A stretch of 64,000 nt of DNA, from the NCBI GenBank assembly GCA_015709575.1, contig CP054190.1:3222616-3286615 (forward strand). Direction: 5' to 3'. Each line of letters opens with the position of its first letter. Position 1 is the first letter of the stretch. This DNA is from Planctomycetia bacterium (GTDB lineage Bacteria; Planctomycetota; Phycisphaerae; UBA1845; Fen-1342). Positions 16,258 through 26,259 of the stretch are shown here, piece after piece. The translations under genes were made by a program, and so were the position numbers. Under the pieces are notes generated by a model. The model did not search any database, was not told where the DNA came from, and worked only from the letters and a program-made list of their open reading frames with translations.

Positions 16258-17643
16258 CTACAGCAGCGACCGGCCGCGCAGTCCTTCCGGCTGCGGCAGG
16301 CCGAGCATTTTCAGGATCGTCGGCGCCACGTCGTACAGGCTCGCGTCGAGACGGCCGGCCGCCACTCCCGGGGCGCTCAGGATGTGCATTCCCATCTGAG
16401 CGTGGTTCGCGTCATCGGGGCCGGTGTCGTTCTCAAAGGTGTAGATGTCCGGGTTGCCGATCGTGCCGACGCTGCGCCAGTGCAGGTCGCCGAAGATCAC
16501 GATCAGGTCGGGCGGAACGCCACCGACCCGGCGATAAATATCCTCCGGACGATAAACGCGCGTGCCCATCGGCCGGCCCTGGTGATCCGGCAGCGCCTCG
16601 AGCTTGCGGATCAGCTCGCTCCGTAATGCTTCATACTCGGCGGCCGCCACGACGCCGCCCGGCTCCCGCCCGGCACGATTGATGAACAGCCGGCCGTAAT
16701 AGCCGCCCTCGCCCCACGCGCGGGTGCGCGACCAGTCCACCTCGGAGACGTCGAAGCGGCGCTTGCCGGCGGCGCCGGGCTTCATCACCAGGTAGCCCTC
16801 GCGGATCAGCCAGTCATTGAAGCACAGGCCGCCGTCCATGCGTTTTGCGCCGTGATCCGAGACGACCCACACCGCCGAGCGGGCCGGGTCCAGCGGCGCC
16901 AGCAACTCGCCGATCCGCCGATCGAGGTCCACGTAGTAATCGTGAATCGCGTTTTCGAACGGATTGCCCGGCTCGTAGCGATGATGCTCGCGGTCCATGT
17001 ACTGCCAGAAGCCGTGATGGATGCGGTCGGTTCCCATCTCGACCATCCAGAAGAGCTGCCAGGGACGCGTCGCCATGAGGTGCTCGCAGACGCGAAAACG
17101 GCGCTGCGTCATTTCATAAATCTGGTCCAGCAGGCGCTGCTTGTCGTCGGTGCGAAAATCCTTCACGTCGACGAGATACTCGCCGACCAGTGACGCGATC
17201 TCCTCGCGCAGCGCCGGTGGGTGGGTGTACTGGCTGTCGATCCCAGGCGTCAGGAAGCAGGTGATCTGCGCTCCGTTGGGGGGCGACGTGATGGGAAACG
17301 TCTGGGGCACGCCGACCGTGATCGAGCTCAGGCCGCGTTGTCCCATTAAATCCCAGACGCGCGGCTCGTGAATCGCCAGGTTGGTGGCGATGGTGAGCTT
17401 GTCGTAGCTGTGGTCGGCCCGGTTGCGAAAGCCGTAGACGCCCAGCTCGCCGGGGTCGCGCCCGGTGGCCATGCAGCTCCAGGCCGGGACGGTGATCGGC
17501 GGCATGCAGCTTTCGAGCCGACCCCAGGCGCCGCGCTGCACCAGCGAGCGCAGGGTGGGCAGGTCGCCCAGCCAGCGCTCGAAGACCAGCGCGGGGTCGG
17601 CGCAATCCAGGCCGATGACGGCTATCTTCTCGATCACGGACAT
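16258..17643 (-). CDS. Alkaline-phosphatase-superfamily phosphodiesterase/pyrophosphatase
   Basis: This is 461 residues with no signal peptide, so probably cytoplasmic. The metal-site pattern of the type I phosphodiesterase/nucleotide pyrophosphatase family is visible: GLDCADPALVFERW with the first Asp; MPPITVPAWSCMATGRDP with the nucleophilic Thr; HHGFWQYMDREHHRY with a ligand His; and VVSDHGAKRMDGGLCFNDWL with the Asp-His pair. A last His is likely in DDANHAQMGMH. Planctomycetes carry many such enzymes. The substrate is unknown. The stop is 100 bases before the parvulin gene start, on the same strand. Confidence 0.85.
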   Translation of the reverse strand: MSVIEKIAVIGLDCADPALVFERWLGDLPTLRSLVQRGAWGRLESCMPPITVPAWSCMATGRDPGELGVYGFRNRADHSYDKLTIATNLAIHEPRVWDLMGQRGLSSITVGVPQTFPITSPPNGAQITCFLTPGIDSQYTHPPALREEIASLVGEYLVDVKDFRTDDKQRLLDQIYEMTQRRFRVCEHLMATRPWQLFWMVEMGTDRIHHGFWQYMDREHHRYEPGNPFENAIHDYYVDLDRRIGELLAPLDPARSAVWVVSDHGAKRMDGGLCFNDWLIREGYLVMKPGAAGKRRFDVSEVDWSRTRAWGEGGYYGRLFINRAGREPGGVVAAAEYEALRSELIRKLEALPDHQGRPMGTRVYRPEDIYRRVGGVPPDLIVIFGDLHWRSVGTIGNPDIYTFENDTGPDDANHAQMGMHILSAPGVAAGRLDASLYDVAPTILKMLGLPQPEGLRGRSLL

Positions 17644-17754
17644 CGCGGGTGATTCTCCGGTCGCGCCGGGGCGCGCCCGGCGGATGCCGGGATTCTACGC
17701 AAACGCCGCGGCGGTCGCGACCGCGCGCGGCGCGGTGGCGTTCGAGGGCAGCCA

Positions 17755-18171
17755 ATGAAGGCCACGCTGGTTCCGGGGCTGGCGTTCGAGATCGAGTTCA
17801 CGGTCACGCCGCCGATGTGCCCGCGGTTTGACGACGAGCCGGTGCATCCGGTCTGCGCGACGTGGACGGTCGTCCACTACATGGAGCTGGCCGGCCGGCG
17901 GGTGCTGGAGCCGCACCTCGAACCGCACGAGGAGGGCATGGGCGTGCAGATCCGGGTGGATCATCGCTCGCCGGCGGTGGTGGGCAGCGTGGTGCACGTC
18001 TGCGCGACGGCGACGGCGGTCGCGGCGGGACGCCTGACCTGCGCGGTGCGCGCCGCGGTCGGCGGGCGTACCGTCGCCGAGGGGGAATTCGTACAGGCGA
18101 TCCTGCCGCGGCAAGCAATCGCGCGGCTGATCGAGCGCCACCGCCCGGCTACGCCAGGTTCATCGTCATGA
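17755..18171 (+). CDS. Hotdog-fold thioesterase, FlK-like
   Basis: This is 138 residues, a normal size for the single-domain fluoroacetyl-CoA-thioesterase (FlK) group. It begins [29 protein letters not shown] (19 residues or more of the substrate-entry strand), has [19 protein letters not shown] where FlK-type enzymes carry the catalytic Thr-x-x-x-Met/Glu helix, and then [20 protein letters not shown], the central hotdog strands. Family members hydrolyse acyl-CoA thioesters, often for detoxification; the substrate is not readable here. The last 23 bases overlap the 3' end of rho on the opposite strand. Confidence 0.8.
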   Translation: MKATLVPGLAFEIEFTVTPPMCPRFDDEPVHPVCATWTVVHYMELAGRRVLEPHLEPHEEGMGVQIRVDHRSPAVVGSVVHVCATATAVAAGRLTCAVRAAVGGRTVAEGEFVQAILPRQAIARLIERHRPATPGSSS

Positions 18172-19657
18172 GGAACACGGCGTTCTTCTCGACCTTGTCG
18201 AGCCGGTTGCGGAGCAGTTCGACCGCCTCGACCGGGTTCATGTCGGACACCACGCGCCGCAGCATGTAAATCTTCTCGAGTTCCTTCGGATCGAGCAGCA
18301 GCTCTTCCTTGCGGGTGCCGCTGGCGGAGATGTTGATGGCCGGCCAGACGCGGCGATCAACGAGGCGGCGGTCGAGGTGCAGCTCGGAGTTACCGGTGCC
18401 CTTGAACTCCTCGAAGATCACTTCGTCCATCTTGGAGCCGGTATCGACCAGCGCGGTGCCGATGATCGTCAGCGAGCCACCCTCCTCGATGTTGCGGGCC
18501 GCGCCGAAGAAGCGCTTGGGCTTCTGCAGCGCGTTGGCGTCCACGCCGCCGGTGAGGATCTTGCCGGAGTGCGGCACCTCGGTGTTGTAGGCACGGGCCA
18601 GGCGCGTGATTGAGTCGAGCAGAATAACCACGTCGTGGCCGTATTCGACCAGCCGCTTGGCCTTCTCGATCACCATTTCGGCGACCTGCACGTGGCGGCT
18701 GGCCGGCTCATCGAAGGTCGAGCTGATGACCTCGGCCTTGGTGTGCCGCTGCATCTCGGTGACTTCTTCCGGGCGCTCGTCGATCAGCAGGATGATGACC
18801 TTGGAGTCCGGGTGGTTAGTCGAGATGGCGTTGGCCATTTTCTGCATCAGGACGGTCTTGCCGGTGCGCGGCGGCGCGACGATCAGCATGCGCTGGCCGA
18901 AGCCGATCGGCGTGACCATGTCCACGATGCGCATGTTCATTTCTTTGGGAGACGTCTCCAGGAAAACGCGCCGATTGGGGTGCAGCGGCGTGAGGTCCTC
19001 GAAGTTGGTCTTTTCGGTCACGCACTCGGGCGTCTGGAAGTTGATCGCCTCGACCCGCAGCAGCGCGAAGTAGCGCTCGCTCTCCTTGGGCGGGCGGATC
19101 TGCCCGGCGACGACGTGGCCGTTCTTGAGACCGAAGCGGCGAATCTGCGACGGACTGACGTAGATGTCGTCGGGGCAGGGCAGGTAGTTGTATTCCGGGC
19201 TGCGCAGGAAGCCGAAGCCGTCCGGCAGAATCTCCAGCACGCCCTCGCCGTACAGCAGGCCGTTCTGGTTGATGCGCCGCTTGAGAATCTGGAAGATCAG
19301 ATCCTGCTTGGAGAGGCCGACATACTCCTCGATCCCCTCCTGCTTGGCGACCTCGTGCAGGTCGGTGACGGTCATGCGCTGCAGGTCGGTGATGTGCAGT
19401 TCGCCGCGCTTGACGCGCTCGTACTTCTCATGCGTCTCGCGGTCAATCGCCGGCTCCCCGTCGCCGCCAGCGGTCCGCGGAGCCGGGCGGGACGCGCCGA
19501 CCTCGCCGCCGGGGACGAACTTGGAGGCCGGAGACTCGCTCGCCGGCGGGGCTGGCGGGGCGGCAGGCTCGACCACGTCGTCGTCGAGGCTGTCCATCAC
19601 GTCCTGAAGCTTTTTCTTGTTCGGCCCGCGCGAGCCGCGCGTCGTCGCCTTTGCCAT
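18149..19657 (-). CDS. rho: Transcription termination factor Rho
   Basis: This is 502 residues. An N-terminal extension of about 85 residues rich in Pro, Ala and charged residues precedes the Rho N domain ([20 protein letters not shown]) and the RNA-binding cold-shock-like domain ([20 protein letters not shown], about 135-210). The ATPase core has Walker [13 protein letters not shown], Walker [18 protein letters not shown], the Q-loop region [20 protein letters not shown] and the R-loop [13 protein letters not shown]. The hexamer translocates along C-rich RNA and ends transcription. With an active Rho, the scarcity of U-tract terminators in this window is expected. coaE lies 107 bases upstream on the same strand. 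Confidence 0.97.
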   Translation of the reverse strand: MAKATTRGSRGPNKKKLQDVMDSLDDDVVEPAAPPAPPASESPASKFVPGGEVGASRPAPRTAGGDGEPAIDRETHEKYERVKRGELHITDLQRMTVTDLHEVAKQEGIEEYVGLSKQDLIFQILKRRINQNGLLYGEGVLEILPDGFGFLRSPEYNYLPCPDDIYVSPSQIRRFGLKNGHVVAGQIRPPKESERYFALLRVEAINFQTPECVTEKTNFEDLTPLHPNRRVFLETSPKEMNMRIVDMVTPIGFGQRMLIVAPPRTGKTVLMQKMANAISTNHPDSKVIILLIDERPEEVTEMQRHTKAEVISSTFDEPASRHVQVAEMVIEKAKRLVEYGHDVVILLDSITRLARAYNTEVPHSGKILTGGVDANALQKPKRFFGAARNIEEGGSLTIIGTALVDTGSKMDEVIFEEFKGTGNSELHLDRRLVDRRVWPAINISASGTRKEELLLDPKELEKIYMLRRVVSDMNPVEAVELLRNRLDKVEKNAVFLMTMNLA

Positions 19658-19764
19658 GACTCATCAACTCCGAATCGTCAAATCAGACCAGATGTGAAAC
19701 TCGCTGTCGCAGGCCGCGGACCGACGGAGAGCGCTCCTCCGGCGGCTGTGCGGCGCTTGGCTTT

Positions 19765-20415
19765 TCACCGGTGCAACACGTCCCTCAGAACGGCCGCGAC
19801 GGCGGACTGCAGTTCTTCCTCGGTACCCTCGTTCACGATGACGAAATCCGCGCGCGCACGCTTCGCTTCGGGCGGGAGCTGCCATCGCTCCCGGGATTCC
19901 ATCTGCGCCGCATCCCAGCCGCGCGTGGCTCGCAATCGGGCCAGCCGAACCCCAGCGCTCGCATCAACGAATAAAATCGAGTCGCAGATGCGATCGAGTT
20001 GGCTTTCAAGCAATAGCGGGGAATCCAGGACGACGGCGGGAACCGCAGGATCCCCAACCGCCTGTCTAATCCTATCCGCCCGCAGCGCGTCGATCAAGGG
20101 GTGAACCAGCGACTCCAGCCGCTGCTTCTCGCGCCCGTCGGAAAAGACAATCTCGGCGATGCGCCGACGGTCCGGCTGACCGTCGGGGGTGACTACCTCC
20201 GGCCCCCACCACGAGCGCAACTGCGCCAGCACTTCCGGCCGTCGCAGCACTTCGTGATTGAGCCGGTCTGAATCAACGACCACGCAGCCCAGCGCACCCA
20301 GGGCGGCAGCCACCCGGGACTTGCCGGCACCGATTGCGCCGCACAACCCCACTATCGGCTTTTTGCGCTCTTCCACCGGAAAAAACTGCTCCGTGACGCG
20401 CCCCCAAGCCCCCAA
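19765..20415 (-). CDS. coaE: Dephospho-CoA kinase
   Basis: This is 216 residues. The P-loop GAIGAGKSRVAAALGALG starts at about residue 26, followed by VVVDSDRLNHEVL (the conserved Asp-x-Asp region), HPLIDALRADRIR and VLDSPLLLESQLDRICDSIL, the family's lid and CoA-binding helices. It performs the last step of coenzyme A synthesis, phosphorylating the 3'-hydroxyl of dephospho-CoA. The first 18 residues (with EERKKP) precede the usual start of the fold; no better internal start codon was found. It is probably transcribed with rho. Confidence 0.93.
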   Translation of the reverse strand: MGAWGRVTEQFFPVEERKKPIVGLCGAIGAGKSRVAAALGALGCVVVDSDRLNHEVLRRPEVLAQLRSWWGPEVVTPDGQPDRRRIAEIVFSDGREKQRLESLVHPLIDALRADRIRQAVGDPAVPAVVLDSPLLLESQLDRICDSILFVDASAGVRLARLRATRGWDAAQMESRERWQLPPEAKRARADFVIVNEGTEEELQSAVAAVLRDVLHR

Positions 20416-20473
20416 CGCCGGCCGCGCTGGAATAATTCCGCCGACCCCGAAAATAGCCGGTGACTCTGCCTGA

Positions 20474-22084
20474 CTACATCAAAAGTGAGCGGCCGGTCAT
20501 CTCGACCGGCGGCTCCAGTCCCATCAGGTGCAGCACCGTCGGCATCACGTCCGCCAGCCGGCCGCCCTCGCGCAGCCGGGTGGCGGGAAGTCGGTCGCCG
20601 ACCACGTACAGCGGAACCGGATACGTCGTGTGGGCCGTGTGCGGCCCGCCCGTCGCCGGGTCAATCATTTGCTCCAGGTTGCCGTGATCGGCGGTCACGA
20701 CGGCGCACCCGCCACGAGCGGCCATCGCCTCCAGCACGCGCCCGACACACGCATCGACCACCCGGCAGGCCTGCACCGCCGCCGACAGTGAGCCGGTGTG
20801 CCCGACCATGTCCGGGTTGGCGTAGTTCAGGATGATGACGTCGTCGATGCCGTCGGCGATCCGGGCCAGCACGCCCTCGGTCAGCTCCAGCGCCGACATC
20901 TCGGGCTTCTGATCGTAGGTGCTCACCTGCGGCGACGGGACCAGCAGCCGCACTTCGCCGGGAAAAGGCTCCTCGCGATAATCGTTGAAGAAAAACGTCA
21001 CGTGCGCGTACTTCTCCGTTTCCGCGGCACGGAATTGTCGCAGGCCCAGGCGGCTGATGAACTCGCCGGCGATGTTCTGCATCTTGGGCGGCTTGAGGAA
21101 GGCCACCCGCACCGGCAACCCGCGCTCGTACTCCGTCAGCGTGACAATGCTGACGTCCGGGCGCGGGCCGCGGGCAAAACCCATTTCGCGCATCGCCCCG
21201 GTGCGATCCGTGTCGCGGTAGGGGAAGGTGTCGAGCGCGAAGCTCTTGATGATCTGCCGCGGGCGGTCGCCGCGGAAGTTGAAGAACACCAGCGCGTCGC
21301 CGTCGCCGATCGTGGCGCGCGGCGTCAGGCCGTCGTCGCTGATCACCGTCGGGGTAACGAACTCGTCGCCGCGCATGGTCGGCTCGGCGGGTGCGGCGTA
21401 ATAGCGCTCCAGCGCCGCGACCGCGGACGGAGCGGCCTCGGCGTCGCCGTGCACGTAGAGGCGATAGGCGCGCTCGGTGCGCGCCCAGCGGTAGTCGCGA
21501 TCCATCGCCCAATAGCGGCCGCAGACGCTGGCGACCTGCCCGACGCCGAGCTGCCGCAGCCGCGCCTCGACCTGCCGCAGAATCTCGACGCCGCTGTTCG
21601 GTGCGGAATCCCGCCCGTCGGTAATGGCGTGCACATAGACCTGCCGCAGCCCGCGCTGCGCCGCCAGCTCGACGCAGGCGTAGAGGTGCTCGAGCACGCT
21701 GTGCACGCCGGCGTCCGAGCAGAGTCCCATGATGTGCAGGCGGCTGGAGCGGGCCTTGCAGCGCTCGACCGCGGCGACCAGCTCGGCGTTTTGAAAGAAG
21801 CTCGCGTCGGCGATGGTCTTGCTGATGCGGACGATTTCCTGATCGACGATCCGCCCCGCCCCGATGTTCTGATGACCGACCTCGCTGTTGCCCATCACGC
21901 CGTCGGGCAGGCCGACGTCCAGCCCGCTGGTGCGAATCAGCGTGAAGGGGCAGGTGGCCCGCAGGCGAGCATCCACCGGCGGCGCGGCGAGCTTGACGGC
22001 GTTGGCGTGATCCTGATCGGGGTGCGGGTTTTCGCCCCAGCCATCGCGGATGATGAGGATGCAGGGTCTGACAACGGGCTTCAT
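20474..22084 (-). CDS. gpmI: 2,3-bisphosphoglycerate-independent phosphoglycerate mutase
   Basis: This is 536 residues from ATG 22084, which has GAAGGA eight bases upstream; a start twelve codons earlier has no site. The two-manganese alkaline-phosphatase-like core is complete: IRDGWGENP (first Asp), MGNSEVGHQNIGAGR with the phosphoserine nucleophile at about Ser68, ITDGRDSAPNSG, RYWAMDRDYRWART, and VVTADHGNLEQM near the end. It interconverts 3- and 2-phosphoglycerate in glycolysis and gluconeogenesis. The gene lies downstream of a 183-base spacer shared with the rightward small gene at 22268. Confidence 0.96.
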   Translation of the reverse strand: MKPVVRPCILIIRDGWGENPHPDQDHANAVKLAAPPVDARLRATCPFTLIRTSGLDVGLPDGVMGNSEVGHQNIGAGRIVDQEIVRISKTIADASFFQNAELVAAVERCKARSSRLHIMGLCSDAGVHSVLEHLYACVELAAQRGLRQVYVHAITDGRDSAPNSGVEILRQVEARLRQLGVGQVASVCGRYWAMDRDYRWARTERAYRLYVHGDAEAAPSAVAALERYYAAPAEPTMRGDEFVTPTVISDDGLTPRATIGDGDALVFFNFRGDRPRQIIKSFALDTFPYRDTDRTGAMREMGFARGPRPDVSIVTLTEYERGLPVRVAFLKPPKMQNIAGEFISRLGLRQFRAAETEKYAHVTFFFNDYREEPFPGEVRLLVPSPQVSTYDQKPEMSALELTEGVLARIADGIDDVIILNYANPDMVGHTGSLSAAVQACRVVDACVGRVLEAMAARGGCAVVTADHGNLEQMIDPATGGPHTAHTTYPVPLYVVGDRLPATRLREGGRLADVMPTVLHLMGLEPPVEMTGRSLLM

Positions 22085-22267
22085 CGGGCGGTCCTTCGGA
22101 AAAGCCGGGCGGAGCGACACACTATCTTAGGGGCGTGAAGGCGGACGGGGGGAGGCGGCACTCGGCGCACCGCGCGTCACTGCACCGGTGCTACGGCACC
22201 ACGGTGCCTGCGCGGGATTTCTGTTTGACGCGGATAGCCGTCCGGCTAGCATTGACAGAGGTGGCGG

Positions 22268-22513
22268 ATGCGGCCTGGCACGACGGACCAGGTCAACCTG
22301 CTCGCGATCGGGGACTGCAACTACGACGGCTTCTTCAACAACTTCGACATTGACTGCCTCATCGACCTGATGCTGCTCGGCTGTACTGAGAGTTTCCATT
22401 CCGGCGGCGGCGAATCATCCTTCATGGAGTCGTCCGTCGCGGGCGACGATTGGGAGCACTTCTTCGCCGTCGTCGACTGGCTGCGTACTTGCTTCGGGGA
22501 GACCTGCCGATGA
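22268..22513 (+). CDS. Small ORF with a single dockerin-like loop
   Basis: This is 81 residues without a signal peptide. ATG 22268 has GAGG about six bases before it, and the frame is closed by TGA at 22253-22255, so nothing lies upstream. The centre reads GDCNYDGFFNNFDIDCLI, one complete D-x-N-x-D-G-x-x-N-x-x-D loop of the NNFDID type, followed by an acidic, aromatic tail (GDDWEHFFAVVDWLRTCFGE). Its stop overlaps the next ATG (22510) by four bases, as in translational coupling. It may be a true small protein or a fragment left after a rearrangement with the broken gene downstream. Confidence 0.5.
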   Translation: MRPGTTDQVNLLAIGDCNYDGFFNNFDIDCLIDLMLLGCTESFHSGGGESSFMESSVAGDDWEHFFAVVDWLRTCFGETCR

Positions 22514-23750
22514 TCCATCGCACCCGCATGCTTGTCATTGTCGCCTGCTGCGCGTCCGCGGCTTACGCGCAGACCGTCCGCGACGTTTACCTCGACGCCG
22601 GCATCCCGATGATTCGTTCCACCCGCACCATGACGGTTGACTGGCGCACGGATTCCATTGCGGCCAACGAGCAGCGTGGATACGTCCTGTACGGCCTCAC
22701 TCCGTCGGCCACGCAGCTTTACACGTCCGCCTACTCCCCCGCACTTGAGCCCTTCCTCGAAGACTCCCCCATTCCGTACAACTTTACAGATCGCACCTAC
22801 ATGGCAATCGGCGCCCACGACGGCGGCGCAGTCATTTGCTGGCAGCGGCTCTCCGGCGACATGGCGTGCGTGTCGATTGACGAGGGCGGCGCCGGCGTCG
22901 GCGGTCCGGTTGACATCGCCCGCCCCCCTTGGAGTAATGAAAACCCCAAGGTCGCCGCTGATCCCAATGGGGCAGCATCGGCTACACCGGAGGGGCGACT
23001 TTCGGGTGTTCAGGTTGTGACGTGTTCCTTCGCAATACTTCGCTTGACCTGTCGCAGGTTTCGTCAGCGATTACGGTCGCAGCTTGGACAGGGACGTCGT
23101 CGTTCGATCTGAAGAGCGTGCTTCGTACTGTGGACGGTCGCGTCGGATTGTTCTACATACTGAATCGTCAATCGCTGCGATTTGCGTACATGCGCTGGGT
23201 TGGCGCGAACGGAACACTCGAGCCGGAAATTGCGCTTCCGATCAACGTCGCGGGGGCCATCGCCTCATTGCAGGACAACGGCGAGCTGCTGCTGGTGGGA
23301 TACCACCCGGCCGGAACGACGTTCGTGCAGCGCTTCTCGACCGCCGGTGCCCCCCTCGGACCGGCTCATACACTGACCGATCCCTGGGTCTATACCGTCG
23401 ATATCTCCCCCGACGGCTGGATCCTCGCCGCCGACGAGGACTACGTCACCGGCCAGCTCCGATTCCGGCTCTTCAACGCCGAGGGCGTGCCCGCCGGTCC
23501 CTGGTTCGACCCGACGCACTTCGACCCCGAACTGCCGCGCAATTCCTTCGACGGCTCATTCGCCCCGGTCGCCGTCACGCGCGGGGGCGCCGTGTGGATC
23601 GCGTGGATTTCCCTCCCCGATGAGCCCGAGCCGGCCCAGTGGCATCTGACCTCGCTCGTCCCCTTCATCCGTGGCGATCTCAACGGCGACGGACGCTTCG
23701 ACAACTTCGACATCGACCCCTTCGTTGCGGCAATCGTTGCAGGGCCGTAG
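22510..23750 (+). pseudogene. Secreted beta-rich protein with dockerin-like end, broken by one frameshift
   Basis: ATG 22510, with GGGGAG eight bases before it, opens a signal peptide (MLVIVACCASAAYAQ) and runs in frame 1 to about DPNG at 22960-22971. The homologous reading then continues two bases on, in frame 3, from AGC at 22974: SIGYTGGATFGCSGCDVFLR, and on through WILAADEDYVTGQLRFRLFN to [18 protein letters not shown] near the stop at 23750. The full product would be about 413 residues. The break sits in AATGGGGCAGC, a G run, so a one-base deletion (or sequencing error) is enough. The fold is unrecognised; tandem beta blades are possible. Confidence 0.7.
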
Positions 23751-24033
23751 CGGACCGAGCCGCCGGCCCCGGACACGCTCACCCGCGCCGCGGCCCGCCG
23801 GCCGATCAGCCGCGCCATGGCGATCCGGCACCTGCGGGCGACGGTGCGGCGACGAGCGCCGCCGCCGCTCGTGGCAAGCCAGGTTCGCTCCGGGTAGCAT
23901 CGAGCCTCCGGCGCACGGTTCGACCGCCCGGGCAGGCCCGGGCACGCACGTTCGCGCCGCGGATCGCCCCCCGAATTCTGCGGGGAGCGCCCGCCGGGCC
24001 GCGCGCCGCATCGCTTCCGGAGCCACAACGATC
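23751..24033. other. Intergenic region upstream of gdhA
   Basis: Contains the presumed gdhA promoter, but no clear -35/-10 pair was seen. The frame upstream of the ATG at 24034 is open but has the composition of non-coding sequence. Confidence 0.4.
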
Positions 24034-25377
24034 ATGTCCGCGAATCTGCTCAACGAGTACATGCAGGGCGTCGCTGCGCGCAACCCCGGCGAAAAGGAAT
24101 TCCAGCAGGCCGTTCACGAAGTGCTCGAATCCATCATCCCCGTGCTGGAGCGGCACCCCGAGTTCCGCAAGGCGCGGATCGTCGAGCGGCTTACCGAGCC
24201 GGAGCGGGTCATCACCTTCCGCGTGCCGTGGGTGGACGACCGCGGCGACGTGCAGGTGAACCGCGGCTTCCGCGTGCAGTTCAACAGCGCCATCGGGCCG
24301 TACAAGGGCGGGCTGCGATTCCATCCCTCGGTCACGGTCAGCATCATGAAATTCCTGGCCTTCGAGCAGACCTTCAAGAACGCCCTGACCACCCTGCCGA
24401 TGGGCGGCGGCAAGGGCGGCAGCGACTTCGACCCGCGCGGCAAGAGCGACAACGAGGTGATGCGCTTCTGCCAGTCCTTCACCACCGAGCTGTTCCGCCA
24501 TGTCGGCGCGGACACCGACGTGCCGGCCGGCGACATCGGCGTCGGCGGCCGCGAGATCGGCTACATCTACGGCCAGTACAAGCGGCTGGTGAACCGCTTC
24601 GAGGGCGCCTTCACCGGCAAGGGCGTCGGCTGGGGCGGCTCGCTGATGCGGCCCGAGGCCACCGGCTACGGCGCGGTCTACTTCGCCCAGGAGATGCTCG
24701 CCACCCGCGATCAGTCCATCGCCGGCCGCACGGTCGCGATCAGCGGCTACGGCAACGTCGGCTGCGGCGTCACGGAAAAGCTCAACCAGCTCGGCGCGCG
24801 GGTGGTGACCATCGGCGATGAGTACGGTTTTGTGCACGACCCCGAGGGCATCACCGGGGCGAAATATGAGTTCATGAAGGAGCTGTGGCAGGTGCGCCGC
24901 GCGCCGGCCAAGGAATACGCCGACAAGTTCAACTGCCGCTGGACCGCCGGCGCCCGGCCGTGGTCGGTGGCCTGCGACGTGGCCATCCCGACCGCGGCGG
25001 AGAACGAGCTGTCGGGCAAGGACGCCGAGCAGCTGATTGCCAACGGCTGCACCTGCGTGGTCGAGGCCGCCAACATGCCCTGCACGCCGGAGGCGGTGGA
25101 GGCCTTTCAGAAGAACAACGTGCTGTTCGCGCCGGGCAAGGCGGCCAACGCCGGCGGCGTGGCCACCAGCGGGCTGGAGATGACGCAGAACAGCATGCGG
25201 CTGTCGTGGTCGCGCGACGAAGTGGACGCCAAGCTGCACGACATCATGCGCCGCATCCACAAGACCTGTGTGGACACGGCCGCGGCCTACGGCAAGCCGG
25301 GCAACTACGTGATCGGGGCGAACGTGGCGGGCTTCCTGAAGGTGGCGATGGCGATGATGGACCAGGGGGTGGTGTAG
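24034..25377 (+). CDS. gdhA: NADP-type glutamate dehydrogenase
   Basis: This is 447 residues, the standard length of the hexameric bacterial enzyme. The catalytic half has RGFRVQFNSAIGPYKGGLRF, LTTLPMGGGKGGSDFDPRGK (catalytic Lys) and GADTDVPAGDIGVGGREIGY (catalytic Asp). The Rossmann half has TVAISGYGNVGCGVTEKL, then PTAAENELSGKDAEQL and ANAGGVATSGLEMTQNS. The family makes glutamate from 2-oxoglutarate and ammonia. I chose ATG 24034 (MSANLLNEYM), since the longer upstream reading is low-complexity Arg-rich sequence. Confidence 0.96.
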   Translation: MSANLLNEYMQGVAARNPGEKEFQQAVHEVLESIIPVLERHPEFRKARIVERLTEPERVITFRVPWVDDRGDVQVNRGFRVQFNSAIGPYKGGLRFHPSVTVSIMKFLAFEQTFKNALTTLPMGGGKGGSDFDPRGKSDNEVMRFCQSFTTELFRHVGADTDVPAGDIGVGGREIGYIYGQYKRLVNRFEGAFTGKGVGWGGSLMRPEATGYGAVYFAQEMLATRDQSIAGRTVAISGYGNVGCGVTEKLNQLGARVVTIGDEYGFVHDPEGITGAKYEFMKELWQVRRAPAKEYADKFNCRWTAGARPWSVACDVAIPTAAENELSGKDAEQLIANGCTCVVEAANMPCTPEAVEAFQKNNVLFAPGKAANAGGVATSGLEMTQNSMRLSWSRDEVDAKLHDIMRRIHKTCVDTAAAYGKPGNYVIGANVAGFLKVAMAMMDQGVV

Positions 25378-25412
25378 CCGATCCGAACCAGCTCCGATTC
25401 AGGAGAGCGACA

Positions 25413-26219
25413 ATGCCCCGATCTGCCACGCGCTACGCGGCGGCGACATGACTTGTTCCACTGACCATCGTGTCCGTCTCGTGGCTGACACGCGCGGTTG
25501 CGCAAACAATCGACTTCGAAGGATTTGCCGAGCGTGACCGCATCTCCACGCAGTACCTGCCCACGCATGGCGCATCTTTTTCGCTTCTCGACAACCCCGA
25601 CGACTTCCCAATGATCGCGCTGCAGGGATGCGTCCGCGTCGCATACGAAGGAGCCAACTGCTCGCAACATGACACCCCGCTCGTGTCGAACGGCGGCGTC
25701 GCCTCGCTCACGGATCCCCGGGGGTCGGGCACGCCGGTCAGCGACTTCGCCGTCGGCCAGAGCATCGCGATCGATTTCGCGCCGCGAATTACCAGCATCG
25801 CGCTGGACATCATCGACATCGACTTCAACGAGTCGTACACGGTTCGCGCATTCGACGGGAGTCAGCCGGTCGCCGAATTGACGCTCGATGACAATGACCC
25901 GGGAACCGCGGGGCGGCTGCCGACCCGCTTCCGGCTCGCCGCGACCTGGATCTCCCGAGTCGAGATCATCGTTCCGGCTGTTGCGGGGTACGCGGTTGAT
26001 GACATCCTGATCACCCGCGTGGGGGATGCGAACTGCGACGGGCGCGTAGACAACTTCGACATCGATCCATTTGTGCTCGCCGTCGTTGATGGTACGGCTT
26101 ACGCGGTGGCGCATCCCGACTGTTACATCCGCAATGCCGACATAGACGAGGACGGACTGGTCACGAACTTCGATATCGATCCGTTCGTCGATTGCCTGGT
26201 GAACGGCGGCTGTGACTGA
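25413..26219 (+). pseudogene. Secreted protein with two dockerin-like repeats; in-frame TGA in the signal peptide
   Basis: ATG 25413 has AGGAGAG seven bases before it and reads MPRSATRYAAAT, then TGA at 25449-25451, then on in the same frame LVPLTIVSVSWLTRAVAQ. Together these make a normal signal peptide, so the stop looks like a nonsense change. The mature part (QTIDFEGFAERDRISTQYLP, ending near VEIIVPAVAGYAVDDILI) is a beta-sandwich-like domain of about 170 residues. It is followed by [18 protein letters not shown] and [18 protein letters not shown]. An alternative GTG at 25470 lacks a binding site and most of the signal peptide. The total would be 268 codons. Confidence 0.65.
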
Positions 26220-26259
26220 CACGTAACGCCTGGCGCCGCGCCCACGGATGTTCGTCGGC
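26220..26259. other. Short spacer after the dockerin gene
   Basis: Contains TGGCGCCGCGCCCACGGATG, which returns almost unchanged near 26390 before the next REP pair, so the duplicated unit is larger than the hairpin pair itself. Confidence 0.5.

Noticed and set aside
20798..22138. Rightward 446-codon frame opposite gpmI
   Set aside because: Shadow of a gene with every catalytic motif of iPGM in the leftward frame.
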